From assembly GCA_002364975.1 (NCBI GenBank), contig DEYT01000118.1, positions 7,903 to 35,295 on the forward strand: a DNA stretch of 27,393 nt. The letters run 5' to 3'. The notes under the pieces were generated by a model that worked only from the letters and a program-made list of their open reading frames with translations, was not told where the DNA came from and did no database searches. Positions 14,158 to 21,502 of the stretch are shown piece after piece. Numbering within the stretch: position 1 is the first letter of the stretch; the number at the start of each line of letters is the position of its first letter. The translations under genes and the position numbers were made by a program. The stretch is from Opitutia bacterium UBA3151. Lineage in GTDB: Bacteria; Verrucomicrobiota; Verrucomicrobiia; Opitutales; Seribacteraceae.

Positions 14158-15327
14158 ATGGATTTAATTTCAAACACAGAGGTTGTAATTGGCCAGGATG
14201 AATTGGCGGAAAAACTAATAGCGGGACAAAAGCTTAAGGTTAAGTTTGGAGTCGATCCAACTCGGCCTGATTTGACCTTTGGTCATATGGTTGTTTTTAA
14301 TAAGTTAAAGGAATTTCAAGATGCCGGGCATGAGGCTATCCTATTAATTGGAGATTATACTGCAAGAATAGGTGATCCCACTGGGCGCTCGGAACTACGA
14401 CCAGAATTGACCGAAGATCAAGTCAATGAGAATGCAAGCACATATTTGGATCAAGCATTCCGTATATTGGACGAAGATAAAACCGTAGTTCGAAGAAACA
14501 GCGAGTGGTTTTCTAAAATGTCATTTGCTAATGCCCTTAATCTTACCAGGAAAATGACTGTTGCTCGAATGTTGGAAAGAGATGATTTTCAAAATCGATT
14601 CAAAAGCAACCAACCTATTTCCATGGTAGAATTTATGTATCCCCTGATTCAAGGTTATGATTCCGTGGTATTGGAGTCCGATGTTGAAATTGGTGGAAGC
14701 GATCAACTTTTTAATATGCTTGTTGGAAGAAATCTTCAAAAAGAAGTTGGAATGGATCCGCAATCGGTACTGACAATGCCTCTTCTTGTCGGACTTGATG
14801 GAGCACGCAAGATGTCAAAGAGTTATGATAATTATATAGCCTTCAATGATTCTGCAAAAGATATTTTTGGTAAAGTAATGTCCCTCTCGGATAATGTTAT
14901 GATGGACTATTTTCGACTGCTTTTATCTTATGAGGAAGCAAGAATGGACGAATTAAAAGATGGGCATCCAATGGATACCAAAAAAAGATTAGCCACGGAG
15001 TTAACATCTAAATTTTTTAACCAACGCATTGCATTAAAAGAATTGGAAGAATTCGGTCGAGTTTTCTCTAAGGGAAAAATACCTGAGGAAATGCCCACTT
15101 ATGCCATTTCAGAATTGGAAGTAGAAAAGGCTTCTTTGTTAAATCTTCTTGCCCAAACCAATCTTTTTGACTCCAAGGGAGAAATTAGGAGGCTAATAAA
15201 GCAAGGAGCTATGAAGTTAGATGGCGAAAGAGTTGATGATCCAGAAATGCTGATTTGCTTTGAAGGTAATGAAGATCAGAAGGTAGTTAAGGCAGGCAAA
15301 AAAATCTTCCTACGCTTTAAGAGTTAA
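14158..15327 (+). CDS. tyrS: Tyrosyl-tRNA synthetase
   Basis: 389 residues. It charges tRNA-Tyr. The Rossmann catalytic domain has KFGVDPTRPDLTFGHMVVF (29-47), where the class I HIGH motif is TFGH (40-43). The segment YPLIQGYDSVVLESDVEIGG (161-180) is the tyrosine/tRNA region, and KMSKS is at 218-222. An S4-like RNA-binding domain ends the protein (about 325-389). The sequence resembles the subgroup with 'ELGGTDQKFN'-type motifs rather than the E. coli type. A TAA stop directly abuts the ATG upstream in frame, so the start cannot be earlier. The last 11 bp overlap the 3' end of uvrA on the other strand. No T-box-like leader is seen in the 151-bp gap. Confidence 0.95.
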   Translation: MDLISNTEVVIGQDELAEKLIAGQKLKVKFGVDPTRPDLTFGHMVVFNKLKEFQDAGHEAILLIGDYTARIGDPTGRSELRPELTEDQVNENASTYLDQAFRILDEDKTVVRRNSEWFSKMSFANALNLTRKMTVARMLERDDFQNRFKSNQPISMVEFMYPLIQGYDSVVLESDVEIGGSDQLFNMLVGRNLQKEVGMDPQSVLTMPLLVGLDGARKMSKSYDNYIAFNDSAKDIFGKVMSLSDNVMMDYFRLLLSYEEARMDELKDGHPMDTKKRLATELTSKFFNQRIALKELEEFGRVFSKGKIPEEMPTYAISELEVEKASLLNLLAQTNLFDSKGEIRRLIKQGAMKLDGERVDDPEMLICFEGNEDQKVVKAGKKIFLRFKS

Positions 15328-18300
15328 ATTTATGCAAAAAAGGAGCAGTTAGACTTTTTTTGGAAGCTAACAACTCCTTGGGAGTACCTTGGAATATACA
15401 TTTTCCACCTTTTAGTCCACCCGCGGGACCCATTTCAAATACATAGTCCGCATTAGCTATTAAATCTATATCGTGCTCAATAACAACAACGGTGTTTCCA
15501 TCATCAACAAGCCGTCGCAATAGACGAAAAAGCTTCATTCGATCTCTATGGTGCAATCCTATGGTTGGCTCCTCGAGAATGTAAAGAGTAGGCTTAGCCT
15601 TTTGTCTTCTGGAGTACTTCGATCTGTCCAGAGACTTTACTAGTTCGGAAGCGAGCTTAAGTCTTTGTGCTTCACCACCTGATAAGGTTGGAGAAGATTG
15701 CCCTAATGTGAGGTATCCCAAACCAGTCTCTGTCATTAATGCGAAGGTGTTATGTAAAAAGTAATCAAATTCAAAAAAGCGGGAAGCTTCTTCCATAGTA
15801 AGGGCTAAAATCTCTGCTATATTTTTTTGATTCCATTTTAATTCTAACACTTCTGGTGAGAATCTCGCACCATTGCATGAAGAGCAGGAAACATAAGAGT
15901 CAGGCAAGAAATTCATTTCGAGTTTAATTTTTCCATTGCCCTTGCATTTTTCGCATCTTCCCCCTTTGACATTAAAAGAAAATGTACTGGGTCCATAACC
16001 GCGAACTTTTGACTGCGGTAATTGAGCGAAAAGTGATCGGATCCGATCCCATGTGCCAAGGTAGGTTACGGGTGCGGAGCGAGATGTTTTCCCGATTGGC
16101 TTTTGGTCTACTTCGATAACTTGGCTAAAAAGATTGCCCGCGAATAAGGTACCCAAAGGGCACACTGATTTTGTTTTATTTTCTGAAATTGATTCTTTGA
16201 CCTTAGGGAGAATGACTCCCCTTACTAGGCTTGATTTTCCGGAACCAGAAACGCCGCAACAAACCGAAAGTAAAGCAATGGGAATATCTACAGAGGCTTT
16301 AGAAATATTTCTAAATTTTGCATCTTTAATTCTTAACCAGTTTTCGCTCTTTTTATTTTTCTTTCCCTTCGGAACAGCCTTTCTTTTTTTGTCAAAAAAA
16401 GTATGAAATTCATAGCTACTATTGTTTTCTGCAACCATAGGCTCTTGGTTCATTGAGGCGTTTGTTTTTCCAATGGATACAAGATTACCACCCCTGATTC
16501 CTGCCTCAGGGCCAATTTCTATGAGAAAGTCTGCTTGTTCAATAGTTTCTTGATCGTGTTCGACCACGAGAAGCGAATTCCCATTTTTCAGTAATCGCCT
16601 TAAAGAGTTAAGGAGCCTTCGATTGTCTGCTGGGTGTAGCCCAATGGAAGGCTCGTCCAAAACATATAGGACCCCGGATAGGTTGGATCCTAATTGCCCT
16701 GCAAGCCGAATTCTCTGTGCTTCACCTCCAGACAAAGTGGATGTTTCTCGATCAAGTGAAAGATAACCTAATCCCACATTCTCCATAAATTTTAGGCGCT
16801 GAATAATTTCGGGCACGGTACTTTCGATGACTGGTTTTTTAGAATCCTCTACTTTAAGATCTTTTAAAAACTGGATAACTTCATCCGGGGTACAGGATAG
16901 CAGTTGAGGCAGGGAAAGTTCTCTTCCAGAATGATCACCCAAAATGACATTCTGGGCAATGACTCCGAGTCTTTGCCCATCGCATTTAGGGCAGGTCTCC
17001 CCGTCTTTGATTAACCACCAGTCATCACTTGCTGGAAGATCTTCTTTCATCCAATCGAAGATTTTTCCATAACCCTTACAAAAAGGACATCTGCCCTTGG
17101 CTGAATTCCAAGAAAAAAGAGCAGGTTCAAGATCGGGGTAAGATATTCCGGTGTGAGGGTCTACTCTTTTGGTCGAATACCAAGTGTCATCATCACAATC
17201 GATGTTTGAGAGCAAGCATCGTCCACTTCCTACCTCTAACGCATATTGAATAAAGGATTTGATTTGAGCTCGTGATGGGTTTTTGGACCATTTTGTAATT
17301 ACGGCTTCAATATCATGAATGCGGTACCTGTCTAAACCAGCGAAACCATCAGTGCGGAAGTAAACACCATCACATCGAACTTCCTCGAAACCCTTGCCAT
17401 TTGCCCAGTTTACAATTGGTTTGTGATGACCTTTGCGTCCGGTGATTAGTGGTGCTAAGAGTATATGCTCTCCACCATTCTTTTTAGAATTGGATTTGAG
17501 TTGTGCATGAACTCGTTTTTCAATTTCAAATGTACTTGTCTTTTGAAGAGGCTGTTTGGAATCAGTACTTAATTGAATCCCAAGTTTGGCATACAAAAGC
17601 CTCAAGTATTGGGTAACCTCTGTAATGGATCCGACGGTTGATTTTCTGGATCCACGGGTAACTCGCTGTTCGATTGCTACGGTGGGGGGAATGCCGTCGA
17701 TATGGTCAACCTTTGGTCTTGGCATTTGTTCTATAAACTGCCTCGCATAGGAAGACATCGACTCCATGAATCTTCTTTGTCCTTCTGCAAAGATGACATC
17801 AAATGCAAGGGATGATTTTCCGGAACCCGAAGGACCGGTAACTACAACAAATTCGTTGTGTGGAATCCTTAGATCTAGATTCTTCAAATTATTCTCTTCT
17901 ACTCCTAAAACTTCAAGGAATCCTTTCTTTCCCGAAATTTTCCGATCGGAGTAATTAAATTTATTTAACCGTCTTTTACTTTCTTCAAAAGTTTTAGTAT
18001 TCTTAAAGTTTTTTCCCTTGTGGGAATTTGGAGGTCCATTGAATACCACTTCACCACCCTCTTTCCCAGCCCCTGGTCCAAGCTCTAAAATCCAGTCGGC
18101 ACTGTTTAGGATTTGAGAGTTATGCTCAATGACAAAAAGGGAATTGCCTGCCTCTACGATTGTTTGTAGTGCGTGAACAAGTTTTTGCACATCCTGCATA
18201 TGTAGCCCGGTACTCGGTTCGTCTATTAATAAAATTGAATGCTTTCGATTACGACTCAGATTCCCCATGTATTTGACAAGCTTTAACCTTTGTGACTCAC

Positions 18301-20740
18301 CTCCAGAAAGGGTATTGAGAGGTTGACCAAGAGTAAGGTAACCGAGGCCAATTTCTTGGAGTAATTTTAGCTTTTTAAATGTTTTTGGATACCTTTCAAG
18401 ACGAGTGACCGCTTGATCTACGGTAAGGTTTAGAATGTCAAAAACCGATAAATCGCCCAGTTTTATTGCAAGAATATCATCTTTGAACCGCATGCCGTTA
18501 CAATAACCGCAAGGTGTCTGAAGGTTTGACAAAAATTGCATTTCGATCAATTCGTAGCCCAACCCCATACATTCTTCACACCTTCCGCTTCCTGCATTAA
18601 AGGAAAAGTCAGCAGCGAAATAGCCTAATTTCTTTGCTTCATCAGTTCTGCCCAGAGCTTCCTTGATCGGAGTCCAACCATCGGCGTATAATATGGCATT
18701 GGACCTTGGGGTTTTCGAAATAGTGTTCTGATCAACTAATACGACGCTTTCAAATGGTTTCTCTGAAAGTACGATTTTAGAATTTGGGCTTTTGGAAAGC
18801 GATTCAAAAATAATTTCATTAAGCAGAGTAGACTTCCCTGACCCTGAGACACCTGCAATGCCCACAAATTTCCCTAGGGGTAAATCAACTGAAAAATTTT
18901 TCAAGTTATGGAGTGAGGCATGTTTGATTTTTAAAAAGCCATTGGTGTTAATGTCGCTTCCTTCTATTCGAGCTTTCTTTGGTATTCTGTTATCTTTTTT
19001 TCGGAGCCATCTTCCAGTAACAGACTCTTTTGATCTCAACAATTCAGGGATGGTACCATGGAAAGTAATTCGTCCGCCCTCGTCTCCTGGATGCGGGCCA
19101 ATTTCAACTATTTTGTCTGCTGCTTTAATTACTTGCTCATCATGTTCAACGACGCATACACAATTTCCTGCATCTGCAAGTTTTCTTAAGATACCGATTA
19201 AATTTCCAATATCTTTTTCGTGAAGACCGATGGTTGGTTCATCAAGAGCAAATAGAGCATCGGTTAATGCCGAACCTAAGCATGTGGTTAAGTTCACCCT
19301 TTGAGTTTCTCCCCCGCTTAAGGTTTTGCTTGGCCTATCAAGGCTCAAGTAGCTAAGTCCAACATCCTGCAAGTACCCAAGACGGGTTCGGATACCTGTT
19401 AAGGCTATATTCCTTTTATTTTTGGATGATTTGCTCATTTTAGGAAGCGTCTTGAGCAGCTCATCGATGGTCATGGAATACAGTTGGGAAAGGGTCAAAT
19501 TCTTCCATCTCCAGCATTCAGTATCTTGCTGCATTCTAGTACCATTGCATGTTTCGCATAGAAAGTATCCTCTGTATTTGGAAAGAAAAACGCGGACATG
19601 CATTTTGTAAGTTTTCTTTTCAAGCCATGAGAAAAACTTTTCCACACCATACCAAAGAGAACTTTTATCTTCGTAATGTTCATCCCCTTTCCAGACAAAT
19701 TGTTTCTGCTGGTCTGTGAGTTCCCTGTAGGGTTTATGAATATCAATATTCAGCTTATCACAGTGATTCCGCAAATCTTCCTTACAGTGACCATACACTT
19801 TTCCCGTAAAAGGTTTGATCGCATTTTCAAAAATACTGAGGGATTCATCGGGGATCACTTTTCTTGGGTCAATGGAAATAGTTTTACCGAAGCCCTTGCA
19901 CTCTGGGCATGCCCCATGAGGAGAATTGAACGAAAACATGTTCGGAGTAGCGGGTAAAAAAACCCGATAGTTTTCTTTGGATCTAAGACCTGAAACTATT
20001 GTTTCTATCTTGCTTCCCTTGGTACACCTGATCTCACCCACACCTTTTCCAAGATCGACGGCCAAATTGACGGCCTCGATAATTCTTTTCTTTTGAGAAT
20101 TACTTATTGTAACCCGATCCAGAACTACAAATATCTTCTCATCGGTTTCATTCAGCTTTTTAATCGAGTCAATTCTCTTGTATTTCAGATTAGAAAAAAT
20201 GCGGGTATATCCTGCTTGCCCAAGGTACGACAAAAATGCTGCCTGATCCATATGGGATGGTTTTTCAATTAGAAAACCAAATACTAAGGTTCTGTCTGAA
20301 TATTTAGAAATTATTTGATGGGTTATACTTTCCGTGCTTTCAGCATGGATTCGTGCACCATTTATTGGATCAAATAGAGAAGCAACTTCAGAAAACCAAA
20401 CTTTAAAATAATCACATAATTCCGTCATTGTCCCAACCGTAGATCTTGTATTCCGGATGGAATTTTTTTGTTCTACGGCAATCGATGGACGAGCATTAGA
20501 AATATTTTCGACTTTTGGTCTTGGTAGTGCATCAAGAAATTGACGAACATATGGACTAAAGGTTTCAACATACCTTCTTTGTCCCTCGGCATGTAGAACA
20601 TCAAAAAGCAAGGTGGATTTCCCGGATCCACTCAGACCGGTAATCACAGTAAGCTCCCCGGAGCGAATACTTAGGTCTATTCCCTTGAGATTATTGTGAG
20701 TTGCCCCTTGGATTATAATGTCTGGAGAGTATGAACTCAT
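15317..20740 (-). CDS. uvrA: Double-length excinuclease ABC subunit A (tandem UvrA, four ATPase sites)
   Basis: 1807 residues, about twice the usual 940. Two full UvrA units sit head to tail (about 1-930 and 945-1807). UvrA is the damage-recognition ATPase of nucleotide excision repair and normally works as a homodimer. Walker A motifs (G-x-SGSGKS) lie near 35, 630, 968 and 1495. ABC signatures LSGGETQR, LSGGESQR, LSGGEAQR and LSGGEAQR lie near 474, 808, 1335 and 1682. Four paired CxxC zinc modules lie near 277/393, 718/742, 1216/1250 and 1594/1617. Walker B is LDEP or IDEP in sites 1-3 but LEEP in site 4 (E1723). Chlamydial UvrA has a similar length. A tRNA-Glu gene lies 41 bp upstream on the same strand. 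There is no stop or frameshift within. Confidence 0.96.
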   Translation of the reverse strand: MSSYSPDIIIQGATHNNLKGIDLSIRSGELTVITGLSGSGKSTLLFDVLHAEGQRRYVETFSPYVRQFLDALPRPKVENISNARPSIAVEQKNSIRNTRSTVGTMTELCDYFKVWFSEVASLFDPINGARIHAESTESITHQIISKYSDRTLVFGFLIEKPSHMDQAAFLSYLGQAGYTRIFSNLKYKRIDSIKKLNETDEKIFVVLDRVTISNSQKKRIIEAVNLAVDLGKGVGEIRCTKGSKIETIVSGLRSKENYRVFLPATPNMFSFNSPHGACPECKGFGKTISIDPRKVIPDESLSIFENAIKPFTGKVYGHCKEDLRNHCDKLNIDIHKPYRELTDQQKQFVWKGDEHYEDKSSLWYGVEKFFSWLEKKTYKMHVRVFLSKYRGYFLCETCNGTRMQQDTECWRWKNLTLSQLYSMTIDELLKTLPKMSKSSKNKRNIALTGIRTRLGYLQDVGLSYLSLDRPSKTLSGGETQRVNLTTCLGSALTDALFALDEPTIGLHEKDIGNLIGILRKLADAGNCVCVVEHDEQVIKAADKIVEIGPHPGDEGGRITFHGTIPELLRSKESVTGRWLRKKDNRIPKKARIEGSDINTNGFLKIKHASLHNLKNFSVDLPLGKFVGIAGVSGSGKSTLLNEIIFESLSKSPNSKIVLSEKPFESVVLVDQNTISKTPRSNAILYADGWTPIKEALGRTDEAKKLGYFAADFSFNAGSGRCEECMGLGYELIEMQFLSNLQTPCGYCNGMRFKDDILAIKLGDLSVFDILNLTVDQAVTRLERYPKTFKKLKLLQEIGLGYLTLGQPLNTLSGGESQRLKLVKYMGNLSRNRKHSILLIDEPSTGLHMQDVQKLVHALQTIVEAGNSLFVIEHNSQILNSADWILELGPGAGKEGGEVVFNGPPNSHKGKNFKNTKTFEESKRRLNKFNYSDRKISGKKGFLEVLGVEENNLKNLDLRIPHNEFVVVTGPSGSGKSSLAFDVIFAEGQRRFMESMSSYARQFIEQMPRPKVDHIDGIPPTVAIEQRVTRGSRKSTVGSITEVTQYLRLLYAKLGIQLSTDSKQPLQKTSTFEIEKRVHAQLKSNSKKNGGEHILLAPLITGRKGHHKPIVNWANGKGFEEVRCDGVYFRTDGFAGLDRYRIHDIEAVITKWSKNPSRAQIKSFIQYALEVGSGRCLLSNIDCDDDTWYSTKRVDPHTGISYPDLEPALFSWNSAKGRCPFCKGYGKIFDWMKEDLPASDDWWLIKDGETCPKCDGQRLGVIAQNVILGDHSGRELSLPQLLSCTPDEVIQFLKDLKVEDSKKPVIESTVPEIIQRLKFMENVGLGYLSLDRETSTLSGGEAQRIRLAGQLGSNLSGVLYVLDEPSIGLHPADNRRLLNSLRRLLKNGNSLLVVEHDQETIEQADFLIEIGPEAGIRGGNLVSIGKTNASMNQEPMVAENNSSYEFHTFFDKKRKAVPKGKKNKKSENWLRIKDAKFRNISKASVDIPIALLSVCCGVSGSGKSSLVRGVILPKVKESISENKTKSVCPLGTLFAGNLFSQVIEVDQKPIGKTSRSAPVTYLGTWDRIRSLFAQLPQSKVRGYGPSTFSFNVKGGRCEKCKGNGKIKLEMNFLPDSYVSCSSCNGARFSPEVLELKWNQKNIAEILALTMEEASRFFEFDYFLHNTFALMTETGLGYLTLGQSSPTLSGGEAQRLKLASELVKSLDRSKYSRRQKAKPTLYILEEPTIGLHHRDRMKLFRLLRRLVDDGNTVVVIEHDIDLIANADYVFEMGPAGGLKGGKCIFQGTPKELLASKKSLTAPFLHKFNS

Positions 20741-20743
20741 GCG

Positions 20744-20763
20744 AATGCGTTTTAGATCGCATT
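20744..20763 (-). promoter_or_regulatory. Short hairpin between tRNA-Glu and the uvrA start
   Basis: AATGCG and CGCATT arms (6 bp, 8-nt loop) end 3 nt before the uvrA ATG, in the 41-bp gap after tRNA-Glu. There is no U-run. It could mark tRNA 3' processing or limit uvrA translation; chance is not excluded. Confidence 0.3.
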
Positions 20764-20781
20764 ATTAAGATGGCAAATAAA

Positions 20782-20858
<77 letters not shown>

Positions 20859-20933
20859 ATCAAAGAATGTACATCATGTTTGAAAATCTAACTTTCGCAA
20901 GTTCAAAGCAATGGTAATTTCATCCCTGAATGT

Positions 20934-20961
20934 TTGACTTTATGGTTAAGTTCTTTAGCAT
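20934..20961 (+). promoter_or_regulatory. Candidate promoter for rpmH-rnpA-yidC
   Basis: TTGACT (20934-20939), 16 bp, then TAGCAT (20956-20961), ending 14 nt before the rpmH ATG. The -35 is strong and the -10 matches 4 of 6. Confidence 0.35.
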
Positions 20962-20975
20962 CAAACGCTTTTCAA

Positions 20976-21131
20976 ATGAAACCAACCTACAACCCATCCA
21001 AGATCCGGCGTGCACGAAAATTTGGCTTTCGTAGTAGAAACTCAACAAGTGCTGGTCGTAAAGTATTAAAAAATCGACGTCAAAAAGGGCGTGCTAAACT
21101 ATCTGCGTCGGTCGCTAGGCGTTTTCGATAA
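20976..21131 (+). CDS. rpmH: 50S ribosomal protein L34
   Basis: 51 residues. MKPTYNPSKIRRARKFGFRS followed by TSAGRKVLKNRRQKGRAKL is the canonical L34 sequence. The C-terminal tail SASVARRFR makes it a little longer than the 44-46 residue norm. I chose the ATG at 20976 because L34 always begins at this Met; the open frame continues 14 codons upstream without homology. rpmH-rnpA-yidC is the widely conserved order. dnaA, commonly upstream, is absent here and replaced by tRNA-Glu and uvrA on the other strand. Confidence 0.97.
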   Translation: MKPTYNPSKIRRARKFGFRSRNSTSAGRKVLKNRRQKGRAKLSASVARRFR

Positions 21132-21142
21132 GAATTCCATTC

Positions 21143-21502
21143 TTGAAACCTTCTCGCCAATCCTTTTCGCCGAAACAAAAGTTGCGAAAAAGTTTTGAGT
21201 TCGAAAGGGTCAAAGCAAAAGGACATAGTTACAAAGCAGATGCATTTTTTGCACAAGTCCACCACAATCCTTCCACGAAGATTCCTCGTTTAGGAATCAT
21301 CGCGACGCGGAGACTCGGAAATGCGATTATAAGAAATAGGATAAAGAGAATCGTGCGAGAAGTTTTCCGAAAGAATTCAAATTTAATAATTCCTGAAGCA
21401 GAAATTATCATTTTACCCAGAAAAAAGATGCTCAATTTAGAATTTTCTCAAATCGAAGAAAAATTCAAAGAATTACTGGAAAAACTTTCCTTACTATCAT
21501 GA
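21143..21502 (+). CDS. rnpA: Ribonuclease P protein component
   Basis: 119 residues from TTG. RnpA binds the RNase P RNA and helps cut 5' leaders from pre-tRNAs. The family core is clear: LGIIATRRLGNAIIRNRIKR (50-69), with the RNR motif at 64-66 followed by IVREVFR, plus the N-terminal LRKSFEFERVKAKGHSY. It starts 11 bp after rpmH, and its TGA overlaps the yidC ATG by 4 bp (ATGA at 21499-21502), so translation is probably coupled. yidD, which often sits between rnpA and yidC, is missing. No in-frame ATG precedes the conserved region, which supports TTG. Confidence 0.95.
   Translation: MKPSRQSFSPKQKLRKSFEFERVKAKGHSYKADAFFAQVHHNPSTKIPRLGIIATRRLGNAIIRNRIKRIVREVFRKNSNLIIPEAEIIILPRKKMLNLEFSQIEEKFKELLEKLSLLS

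Noticed and set aside
18792..19223. 143-codon open frame on the plus strand
   Set aside because: Lies wholly antisense to conserved uvrA motifs and has no homology that I recognise.
21499..21502. Missing yidD between rnpA and yidC
   Set aside because: The 4-bp ATGA overlap leaves no room, so it is absent here, but yidD is often elsewhere or lost; not notable by itself.
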